DNA from: an uncultured Actinomycetes bacterium
GTDB taxonomy: Bacteria; Actinomycetota; Actinomycetes; S36-B12
Length of the DNA stretch: 8,552 bases
NCBI GenBank assembly: GCA_913061025.1
Contig: CAJXUJ010000044.1
Coordinates: forward strand, 1 to 8,552
Direction of reading: 5' to 3'
Under the pieces are notes generated by a model, which made no database searches, had not been told where the DNA came from, and saw only the letters and a program-made list of their open reading frames with translations. This document shows positions 1 to 5,348 of the stretch, piece after piece (within the stretch, counting starts at the first letter, position 1; each line of letters begins with the position of its first letter). Position numbers and translations under genes: made by a program.

Positions 1-339
1 GCTGCGTTGTCCGCGTGGACGAGCTACGCGATCGCGCTGTGGGTGTCCGAACCGGTTCTCAACGCCCAGCAGGCGGCGACCGTCACGCTGTTCATCGTCG
101 CTACAGCCGTGCTCGCCATTGCCGCACGTCCGTTGAACCTGGTCCGGTGGGGGATCATCGCGGGGATGGTCGTGGCCTTCGCCGCCGTCATTTACATCCC
201 GCCGCTGTCGGAGTTCTTCGCCTTGAGTCTGGGACCTGAGCGCTACAGCCTCATCGCCGTCGGTGTGGGTCTGGTGGGAGCGATCGCTGTGTGGATAGCT
301 GGAGTCATCGCCGATCGATGGCGTCGGGCGAAGGACTAG
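1..339 (+). CDS. C-terminal end of a multi-pass membrane protein, probably a CtpE-like P-type cation ATPase (5' partial)
   Basis: The frame is open from base 1 to the TAG at 337-339, giving 112 visible residues; the start lies outside the window. The fragment is almost entirely hydrophobic. Residues about 1-14 look like the end of one helix, followed by three clear membrane segments at about 25-42, 49-66 and 83-104, then a short basic, cytoplasmic-looking tail (DRWRRAKD). The loop after the second helix (PPLSEFFALSLGPE, about 67-80) resembles the Pro/Phe-Phe/Leu loop between the last helices of the Cation_ATPase_C domain of P-type ATPases. The short hydrophilic turns also fit that domain. None of the diagnostic parts (DKTGT phosphorylation site, TGD, hinge) is in view, so the family rests on the tail only. 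Another polytopic transporter remains possible. The stop lies 2 nt before the next start, so co-transcription is likely. Confidence 0.6.
   Translation, partial: AALSAWTSYAIALWVSEPVLNAQQAATVTLFIVATAVLAIAARPLNLVRWGIIAGMVVAFAAVIYIPPLSEFFALSLGPERYSLIAVGVGLVGAIAVWIAGVIADRWRRAKD
331..335 (+). promoter_or_regulatory. Ribosome binding site for the isomerase-like gene
   Basis: AAGGA lies 6 nt before the ATG at 342 and inside the last codons of the preceding gene. It decides the start in favour of 342 over the in-frame GTG at 291. Confidence 0.65.
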
Positions 340-341
340 CG

Positions 342-1145
342 ATGACCAAGGAATGGAAGGTGGGGTTGTCGTCGTCGTCGGTCTATCCGGAATCGACCGC
401 CGTCGCATTCGAACTCGCCGCTCAACTCGGCTACGACGGCATTGAGGTGATGGTGGGCACCGATGCGATGAGTCAGGACCAGGCCACACTCGCAGCACTT
501 GTCGATCACTATCAAATCCCGATCCTGTCCATTCATGCTCCGTGTCTGCTCATCACCCAGCGCGTCTGGGGAACCGATCCGTGGGGAAAACTCGACAAGG
601 CACGCGACGTCGCAGAGAGCCTCGGTGCATCCACCGTGGTGGTTCATCCCCCGTTTCGTTGGCAACGCGAGTACGCACGCTCGTTCGAAGAGGGGGTCGC
701 GCGCATGGAGGAAGTGACCGATGTGCGATTCGCGGTGGAGAACATGTATCCGTGGCGCGCGGGACCGTCGGCGCTCGGCGCTTACTCACCCGATTGGGAT
801 ATCCGCAATCAGGACTACCGACATACGACGGTGGATCTTTCGCACACCGCGGTGTCTCGAACCGATCCACTCGAGATGGTCGCCGATCTTGGTGACCGCG
901 TTGCTCATATTCACCTCGCCGACGGCACCGATTCGGCGCGCGACGAACACCTGGTTCCGGGCCGAGGTGATCAGCCGGTGGCCGAGGTGTTGACCGCCCT
1001 TGCCGCCGCCGCGCACACCGGCCAGATCGGCGGTTCGATCATCGCGGAGGTCTCGACCCGAAGTGCCGCCAATCGCGAGGAACGGGTGCGCGATCTCCAG
1101 GAGACACTGAACTACGCACGCACGCACCTAGGGAGTCGTCCATGA
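342..1145 (+). CDS. Sugar phosphate isomerase/epimerase-like TIM-barrel protein (Rv0498 type)
   Basis: This 267-residue protein matches the xylose-isomerase-like TIM-barrel family (AP_endonuc_2 fold). Visible features are the first strand and helix (GLSSSSVYP, 8-16), YDGIEVM (31-37), HAP (65-67), VVVHPPF (99-105), AVEN (131-134), VDLSHT (164-169), HIHLAD (189-194) and IIAEVS (233-238). E133, D165, H168, H191 and E236 sit where the family binds divalent metal, so a metal-dependent isomerase or epimerase is plausible. The substrate cannot be read from the sequence. The ATG at 342 was chosen because AAGGA (331-335) precedes it by 6 nt. An upstream in-frame GTG at 291 would run back into the previous gene. 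The stop overlaps the next start as ATGA. The position upstream of proC matches the mycobacterial Rv0498 locus. Confidence 0.85.
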   Translation: MTKEWKVGLSSSSVYPESTAVAFELAAQLGYDGIEVMVGTDAMSQDQATLAALVDHYQIPILSIHAPCLLITQRVWGTDPWGKLDKARDVAESLGASTVVVHPPFRWQREYARSFEEGVARMEEVTDVRFAVENMYPWRAGPSALGAYSPDWDIRNQDYRHTTVDLSHTAVSRTDPLEMVADLGDRVAHIHLADGTDSARDEHLVPGRGDQPVAEVLTALAAAAHTGQIGGSIIAEVSTRSAANREERVRDLQETLNYARTHLGSRP

Positions 1146-1747
1146 CGTCGGAAAACGACGATCGGCGAGCATCGATCGAACGAGCAGCACGGGCTGTCTT
1201 CGAGCGCCGCGGCTATGCGGCCGTGACGGTGAAGTCCATCGCGGCAGCCGCGGGCGTCGGGCCGTCGGTGCTCTCCTCCTACTACCGGAACAAGGCGGAT
1301 CTGTTCGCCGCGGTGATGGACCTGCCGTTCGATCCGTCGTCGGCGATCCCCCGTCTCGTCGCTCCGGGGCTCGACGGCATGGGGGAGCGGATTGTGCGGC
1401 TGGCTCTGCGCGCAGCAGAAGACGAGCAGGTGCGCGATGACGTCGGGAACATCGCTCCGAGCATCCCCAGTTTCGTCACGAACACTCCAGGCGGCGTGCG
1501 CGCGATCTGGGAATTCGTCTCCGGTGAAGTTGTCGACCAGGTCCTCATTCGGGCCGGGATCCCCGACGCGCGCATGCGTGGCGCTCTCATTACCTCGTAC
1601 CTCGGCGGTGTGGTGCTCGCGCGCTACGGCTTGGCCGTCGAACCACTGGCGTCCGCATCGGAGGATCAGGTGGTGGGACTGGTCGCCCCGACGATTCAGC
1701 GGCTCCTCGATCCCACCAAGCCGCTTCCCGGGGCTGTGGCACAGTAG
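1142..1747 (+). CDS. TetR/AcrR-family transcriptional regulator
   Basis: This 201-residue protein has a canonical TetR N-terminal DNA-binding domain: an amphipathic first helix (RASIERAARAVFERRGYAAV, 9-28), then the helix-turn-helix at about 29-54 (VKSIAAAAGVGPSVLSSYY) ending in YRNKADLF (48-55). The rest is an all-helical ligand/dimerisation domain without recognisable specificity. Its ATG overlaps the stop of the isomerase-like gene by 4 bp (ATGA), a translational-coupling arrangement, and proC starts 37 nt after its stop. The ligand and target are unknown. TetR proteins are usually local repressors, so the flanking transporter and isomerase-like genes are the first candidates, but no operator could be identified because the promoter lies upstream of the window. 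Confidence 0.9.
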   Translation: MTSENDDRRASIERAARAVFERRGYAAVTVKSIAAAAGVGPSVLSSYYRNKADLFAAVMDLPFDPSSAIPRLVAPGLDGMGERIVRLALRAAEDEQVRDDVGNIAPSIPSFVTNTPGGVRAIWEFVSGEVVDQVLIRAGIPDARMRGALITSYLGGVVLARYGLAVEPLASASEDQVVGLVAPTIQRLLDPTKPLPGAVAQ

Positions 1748-1770
1748 CGGCGCTCGAGCCGAACGAAGAC

Positions 1771-1776
1771 GAGGAG
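1771..1776 (+). promoter_or_regulatory. Ribosome binding site for proC
   Basis: GAGGAG is placed 8 nt before the ATG at 1785 within the 37-nt gap after the TetR gene. It fixes the proC start and argues against the long in-frame N-terminal extension that would run through the TetR gene. Confidence 0.7.
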
Positions 1777-1784
1777 CCGCGGAG

Positions 1785-2618
1785 ATGACCACCCCTGTCG
1801 ATAGGACGTGCGTCGCGATGGTCGGTGGCGGCTCGATGGGCGGCGCCATCGTCGAGGGCATCCTCAGTGGTGTTCCGGAAGCCCGAGTGATCGTGGTCGA
1901 GGCCAATGAGGAGTTGGCTGAGAAGTGGCGTAGCCGCGAGGGCGTCGAGGTGCTGCCGCTGGCCGCTGCGGTCTCCGAAGCGACGGTTGTGTTCTTGGCG
2001 GTCAAGCCGCATCAGATCACCGAGGTGTTGCGCGAGGCGGCGCCGGATCTTCGTCCTGGAACCACGGTCGTCTCGATAGCGGCAGGTGTGCCGTTGTCCT
2101 CGCTCGAATCGTGCGTGGGCGAGGAGGTCGCCGTAGTGCGCGCGATGCCCAACACTCCGGTTCGGGTCGGTCGAGGGGCTGTCGGCATTGCCGCTGGACG
2201 CGGATGTACCGACGCGAAGCTCGACGATGTCTCCGCACTTCTTGGCCCGGTTGCAACCGTCGTGACTATCCCGGAATCCTCGATAGATGCACTCACCGCA
2301 ACATCGGGAAGTGGCCCGGCATACGTCTTCTATCTCGCTGAGGCAATGAACAAAGCGGCCGTCGATCTTGGTCTGGACCCGGCCACCGCCAGCACGCTGG
2401 TCGCCGAGACGATCCTCGGTGCGGGCCTGCTTCTCGCCGCTTCACCTGACGATCCCGCCGCCCTGCGTGCGGCGGTGACATCCAAGGGCGGCACAACGGC
2501 TGCGGCGACACGAGTTTTCGATGAGCGCGGTCTCCCGGAGATCGTGCAGGCTGCGATGCAGGCGTGCGTCGATCGCGCCGAAGAGATGGTGCGCGAGCAA
2601 GCGGATGTCGATCGCTGA
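1785..2618 (+). CDS. proC: Pyrroline-5-carboxylate reductase
   Basis: It catalyses the last step of proline biosynthesis, the NAD(P)H-dependent reduction of 1-pyrroline-5-carboxylate to L-proline in the cytosol. The 277-residue length is normal for the family. The N-terminal Rossmann motif is VGGGSMGGAIVEG (13-25). Further hallmarks are FLAVKPHQ (70-77), VVSIAAGVP (95-103), VRAMPNTPVRVGRGA (118-132), ATSGSGPAYVF (172-182) and the C-terminal family signature with VTSKGGTTAAA (231-241). All expected blocks are intact. The ATG at 1785 was chosen because it places the Rossmann motif close to the N terminus and has GAGGAG at 1771-1776, 8 nt upstream. Longer in-frame extensions would overlap the TetR gene. 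The 3' end overlaps the AcuC-like gene by 14 bp. Confidence 0.96.
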   Translation: MTTPVDRTCVAMVGGGSMGGAIVEGILSGVPEARVIVVEANEELAEKWRSREGVEVLPLAAAVSEATVVFLAVKPHQITEVLREAAPDLRPGTTVVSIAAGVPLSSLESCVGEEVAVVRAMPNTPVRVGRGAVGIAAGRGCTDAKLDDVSALLGPVATVVTIPESSIDALTATSGSGPAYVFYLAEAMNKAAVDLGLDPATASTLVAETILGAGLLLAASPDDPAALRAAVTSKGGTTAAATRVFDERGLPEIVQAAMQACVDRAEEMVREQADVDR

Positions 2619-3807
2619 CTGTCCCTCCGCGCTGGTCTGGGATGACCGGCTTGCGGAATACGACTTCGGTCCCGGGCATCCGCTGGCACCTATCCGGGTG
2701 CAGCTGGCAATGCGCTTAGTCCGGGCGTTCGACCTCGATAAGGGCTCATCGATTCGGATGCTGGGGAGTATCGAACCGGTCGACGACGCTGTTCTTGAGC
2801 GCGTGCATGATCCGGAGTACGTGCAGGCGGTGAAGGATGCGAGCCTGGAGCCACCCGTTGCCGACCTCGCCCGCGGGCTGGGTACCAGTGACGATCCGGT
2901 CTTTCCCAACATGCACCGCGCGTCGGCTCGCGTTTGCGCGGCCACCCTGGCGGCGACTCAATCGGTGTGGACGGGGGAGACGGAGCATGCGGTCAATCTG
3001 GCGGGTGGACTCCACCACGCAATGCCGGACCGTGCCGCCGGGTTTTGCATCTATAACGACATCGCGGTAGCTATCCAGTGGATGCTTGATCAGGGTGCGC
3101 AGCGCATTGCCTACGTGGATCTTGATGTGCACCACGGCGATGGTGTCCAGACAGCGTTCTGGAATGACCCTCGAGTCTTGACGATCTCGATCCATGAGAG
3201 CCCACGATCGTTGTTTCCCGGAACGGGGGATCCACGAGAGGTGGGAGGGCCGCAGGCGCTCGGGAGTGCGGTGAACATCGCGCTCCCGGCGGGAACTGGA
3301 GACCAGGGGTGGCTTCGGGCGCTGCACGGTGTGGTCCCGGAGTTGCTGGAGGCCTTCCAGCCTGAGGTGATCGTCTCCCAGAACGGGGTCGACTCCCATG
3401 CCGAGGATCCACTCGCGCACCTCGCGCTGTCGATCGATGGTCAGCGGATGGGCTTCTCGTCCGTGCATCGTTGGGCGCACCGGTTTGCAGGTGGCAGACT
3501 CGTTTCGGTTGGCGGGGGCGGTTACGAGTGGGTCGACGTCGTTCCTCGATCCTGGACGCACCTGGTTGCCGAGACAACCGGTCGACCCATCGATCCTGTC
3601 ACTGATGTTCCCGAGGGCTATCTGGAATGCGTGAGGGAATCGCTCGGGAGACTGTCCCCCGGCCGAATGACCGACGGCGTCGATCCGTGGCCACGTCCGT
3701 TGGCCCAAGGGTGGAATCCGCACGACCCGGTGGATGCCGCGGTTGAGGAAACCCGGCGAGCGGTTTTCGGCTATCACGGTCTCGATCCTGACCCGGAAGC
3801 TTGGTAG
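2605..3807 (+). CDS. acuC: AcuC/HDAC-superfamily deacetylase
   Basis: This 400-residue zinc-dependent deacetylase belongs to the arginase/histone-deacetylase fold (class I-like, AcuC type). AcuC proteins elsewhere remove acetyl groups from acetyl-CoA synthetase and other lysine-acetylated proteins; the substrate here is not known. Catalytic features look complete: the His-His dyad in GGLHHAMP (H137, H138), the zinc-ligand block VDLDVHHGDG (171-180, with D174 and H176), the second zinc Asp in GVDSHAEDPL (D268), and the transition-state Tyr in VGGGGY (Y307). The start at ATG 2605 overlaps proC by 14 bp and puts the family's N-terminal block (DDRLAEYDFGPGHPLAPIR, about 13-31) near the N terminus. 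No strong Shine-Dalgarno is seen, which suggests coupling to proC translation. An in-frame ATG at 2521 would add 28 Arg/Cys-rich residues from inside proC and is unlikely. Confidence 0.92.
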   Translation: MSIADCPSALVWDDRLAEYDFGPGHPLAPIRVQLAMRLVRAFDLDKGSSIRMLGSIEPVDDAVLERVHDPEYVQAVKDASLEPPVADLARGLGTSDDPVFPNMHRASARVCAATLAATQSVWTGETEHAVNLAGGLHHAMPDRAAGFCIYNDIAVAIQWMLDQGAQRIAYVDLDVHHGDGVQTAFWNDPRVLTISIHESPRSLFPGTGDPREVGGPQALGSAVNIALPAGTGDQGWLRALHGVVPELLEAFQPEVIVSQNGVDSHAEDPLAHLALSIDGQRMGFSSVHRWAHRFAGGRLVSVGGGGYEWVDVVPRSWTHLVAETTGRPIDPVTDVPEGYLECVRESLGRLSPGRMTDGVDPWPRPLAQGWNPHDPVDAAVEETRRAVFGYHGLDPDPEAW

Positions 3808-3818
3808 AGCATGGTAGA

Positions 3819-3843
3819 GCCCGGTAATGCCCGGGTCATTTTT
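3819..3843 (+). terminator. Probable rho-independent terminator after acuC
   Basis: CCCGG (3820-3824) and CCGGG (3831-3835) form a short stem with a 6-nt loop, extended by one G·T pair (3819/3836). It is followed after two bases by ATTTTT (3838-3843). It lies 12 nt past the acuC stop and would end the isomerase-tetR-proC-acuC unit. The stem is short, so efficiency is uncertain. The same bases fall inside an in-frame upstream extension of the next gene. Confidence 0.5.
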
Positions 3844-3864
3844 GAAAACCAACTTTCCCAACCG

Positions 3865-3883
3865 ACCCATACGGCACTAGTGT
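3865..3883 (+). promoter_or_regulatory. Possible promoter region for the excisionase-like gene
   Basis: Positions 3836-3900 are AT-richer than the surroundings. TAGTGT (3878-3883) fits the actinobacterial TANNNT -10 pattern. No good -35 lies 16-18 nt upstream (TTTCCC at 3854-3859 is poor). TTGAAA at 3842-3847 would need a different -10 such as ACCCAT (3865-3870). A start of transcription between the acuC terminator and the ATG at 3928 is reasonable, but the exact element is uncertain. Confidence 0.3.
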
Positions 3884-3927
3884 TCCCACCTACGACCACC
3901 GCCGGTGATGCACAGAATGGATTCGAC

Positions 3928-4134
3928 ATGGCCAGTACCCCGGAGAACTCCCTCGGAGACGTCAAGTTCCTGACCGTCGCCGAGGTAGCAGCCGTCATGC
4001 GGGTATCGAAGATGACCGTCTACCGCCTGGTGCACAACGGGGACCTTCCGGCGGTGCGAGTCGGCCGGTCTTTCCGGGTGCCCGAGCAGGCCGTGCACGA
4101 CTACCTGCGCGATTCCTACATCGAGACCGCCTGA
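3928..4134 (+). CDS. Small excisionase/MerR-type helix-turn-helix protein (Rv0500A type)
   Basis: This 68-residue protein consists of one DNA-binding domain. Residues about 14-58 carry the excisionase-family pattern FLTVAEVAAVMRVSKMTVYR, then LVHNGDLPAVRVGRSFRVPEQAV, meaning a helix-turn-helix followed by a small wing. No second domain is present. Despite the family name, no integrase or other phage gene is near, and the gene sits in the conserved mycobacterial slot (Rv0500A) between proC and bS22. A chromosomal regulator or nucleoid-type function is therefore more likely than excision. The ATG at 3928 is preferred because it gives a domain-sized protein, but no clear Shine-Dalgarno is visible. 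The same frame is open back to an ATG at 3811, which would add 39 residues. Confidence 0.85.
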   Translation: MASTPENSLGDVKFLTVAEVAAVMRVSKMTVYRLVHNGDLPAVRVGRSFRVPEQAVHDYLRDSYIETA

Positions 4135-4187
4135 CGTATTCCTGCCCGAGCATGAGGGCGAGCACGGGGCAGTGGGAACTCCCCCGG

Positions 4188-4193
4188 TAGGCT
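4188..4193 (+). promoter_or_regulatory. Possible -10 element for the bS22 gene
   Basis: TAGGCT fits TANNNT and lies within GGTAGGCTTACC (4186-4197), a partial dyad with arms GGTA and TACC. No convincing -35 is present. If used, transcription would begin near 4200, leaving a 5' leader of about 70 nt that starts almost directly with the hairpin at 4205-4223. Confidence 0.3.
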
Positions 4194-4204
4194 TACCATT
4201 CGAT

Positions 4205-4223
4205 CGCTTCGATCAGCGAAGCG
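4205..4223 (+). repeat. Perfect 7-bp inverted repeat in the bS22 leader
   Basis: CGCTTCG (4205-4211) and CGAAGCG (4217-4223) are perfect complements separated by ATCAG. The hairpin lies 45 nt before the bS22 ATG. It is not followed by a T-run, so it is not a classical intrinsic terminator of the upstream gene. It could be an mRNA 5' structure or a protein-binding dyad. Confidence 0.55.
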
Positions 4224-4268
4224 CAGCCAACCCGGCCTAGCCGGACGTCGAGGGAGTAGAGGCAGTTC

Positions 4269-4367
4269 ATGGGCTCTGTGGTCAAGAAGCGTCGTAAGCG
4301 GATGGCCAAGAAGAAGCACCGCAAACTGCTCCGTCGTACGCGGGTTCAGCGCCGCAACAAGAAGTAG
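4269..4367 (+). CDS. Small ribosomal subunit protein bS22 (AURKAIP1/COX24-domain miniprotein)
   Basis: This 32-residue, extremely basic protein starts MGSVVKKRRKRMAKKKHRKL and continues with the RRTRVQRR block, ending NKK. It matches the actinobacterial miniprotein family (Rv0500B in M. tuberculosis) that was found as an extra 30S protein, bS22, in mycobacterial ribosome structures, close to the decoding region. The family shares the AURKAIP1/COX24 motif with a mitochondrial small-subunit protein. About half the residues are Lys or Arg and there is no acidic residue, as expected for an rRNA-buried protein. GAGG at 4259-4262, 6 nt before the ATG, is a good ribosome binding site. It is followed 15 nt later by the SDR gene. 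The C-terminal NKK differs from the KLGK-type ending I recall in other members. Confidence 0.9.
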   Translation: MGSVVKKRRKRMAKKKHRKLLRRTRVQRRNKK

Positions 4368-4382
4368 GTAGAGGACGCCACC

Positions 4383-5348
4383 ATGGGCGTCGTTGCCGTG
4401 GTCACCGGGGTCTCCCGGTACCTCGGCGGCAAAATGGCCGATCGTCTCGTCGATCAGCCGGGCATCGATCGCGTCATCGGCGTCGATGTGGTCCCACCCC
4501 CCACTCCTCTCGCCGCGGAATTCGTACGCGCTGACATCCGGAACCCTGCTCTGAGCAAGGTGCTCGACGAGGCTGAGGTCGACACCGTCGTCCATATGGG
4601 AGTTATCGCGACTCCGCGGCAGGCCGGTGGTCGATCGGTCATGAAAGACATCAACGTCATTGGCACCATGCAATTGCTCGGAGCCTGCCAGCGGTCGGAG
4701 AGTGTTCGGCACCTCGTGGTGAAGTCCACGGCGGCGGTGTACGGAAGCGGACCCAAGGACCCGGCACTGATCACCGAGGATTCCTCGCCCCGCCACCCCC
4801 CGACGTCGGGCTGGGCAAAGGACTCGGTCGAGGTTGAGGAGTACGTCCGGGGATTCGCTCGACGACGTCCGGATGTGCGAGTCGCCACCTTGCGTTTCGC
4901 GAATATCGTCGGACCGGGAATGCGAACGGGTATGACCTCCTACCTGACGATGCCCGTGGTTCCGACGGTTATGGGGTTCGATCCGCGTCTGCAGTTCGTG
5001 CACGAAGACGACGCCATTGAGGTAAGCCGCCGCGCGGTGTTGCAGCGCAGTGCCGGAACTTTCAACGTCGCCGGCGAAGGCGTCGTCCTGTTGAGTCAGG
5101 CGCTACGTCGGCTTGGTAAACGCGAACTACCGCTACCGGCGAATGTGATGCCGATCATCGGCAGGAGCCTGTCGCGCGGAGCATGGGCCGACTTCTCCCG
5201 CGATCAAGTCCGGTATCTCACCTACGGTCGAGTCCTCGATACATCTGCACTGGCATCGGAGTTAGGTTTCACTCCCGATTATTCCAGCGAGGATGCCTTT
5301 GGCGCATTCGTCCACGGCCTGCGAGCGGAGGTGTCCCGTCATGGCTGA
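4383..5348 (+). CDS. Extended SDR / NAD-dependent epimerase-like protein (GalE2/Rv0501 type) with altered active-site motif
   Basis: This 321-residue protein has the extended short-chain dehydrogenase fold. The N-terminal nucleotide-binding motif is TGVSRYLGGKMADRL (8-22). Next come DIR (51-53), the strand HMGVIATP (71-78), VKSTAAVYG (113-121), LRFANIVGPGM (170-180) and the C-terminal block FNVAGEGVVLLSQALRR (227-243). The usual catalytic YxxxK is not present: aligned to it is WAKDS (144-148), so Tyr becomes Trp and Lys becomes Ser, while the Ser/Thr of the STAAVYG strand remains. Classical UDP-glucose 4-epimerase chemistry is therefore unlikely, and the galE2 name is positional. GAGGA (4371-4375) lies 7 nt before the ATG. 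The stop overlaps the acyltransferase gene by 8 bp, pointing to a coupled pair, perhaps in envelope lipid or glycan metabolism (inference). Confidence 0.88.
   Translation: MGVVAVVTGVSRYLGGKMADRLVDQPGIDRVIGVDVVPPPTPLAAEFVRADIRNPALSKVLDEAEVDTVVHMGVIATPRQAGGRSVMKDINVIGTMQLLGACQRSESVRHLVVKSTAAVYGSGPKDPALITEDSSPRHPPTSGWAKDSVEVEEYVRGFARRRPDVRVATLRFANIVGPGMRTGMTSYLTMPVVPTVMGFDPRLQFVHEDDAIEVSRRAVLQRSAGTFNVAGEGVVLLSQALRRLGKRELPLPANVMPIIGRSLSRGAWADFSRDQVRYLTYGRVLDTSALASELGFTPDYSSEDAFGAFVHGLRAEVSRHG
5327..5331 (+). promoter_or_regulatory. Ribosome binding site for the acyltransferase gene
   Basis: GGAGG lies within the 3' end of the SDR gene, 9 nt before the ATG at 5341. It is the strongest Shine-Dalgarno near that junction and settles the start against the in-frame ATG at 5293. 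Confidence 0.75.

Noticed and set aside
1392..1784. N-terminal extension of proC in frame through the TetR gene
   Set aside because: The extension overlaps the TetR gene, has no family similarity, and a good ribosome binding site marks the ATG at 1785.
1112..2005. Long open frame on the minus strand opposite the TetR and proC genes (297 codons)
   Set aside because: It lies antisense to two well-supported genes, has an Arg/His/Pro-rich composition typical of antisense reading of high-GC coding DNA, and no recognisable domain.
2746..3870. Long open frame on the minus strand opposite acuC (374 codons)
   Set aside because: It is the mirror of an acuC gene with complete catalytic motifs; the antisense translation shows no domain and no plausible ribosome binding site.
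3928..4134. Excisionase-like gene as a sign of an integrated phage or plasmid
   Set aside because: No integrase, attachment-site repeat, tRNA or composition shift is nearby, and the gene occupies a conserved chromosomal position.
4116..5003. Long minus-strand open frame opposite the bS22 and SDR genes (295 codons)
   Set aside because: It would cover the bS22 gene and the SDR nucleotide-binding region; composition is His/Arg-rich and domain-free.
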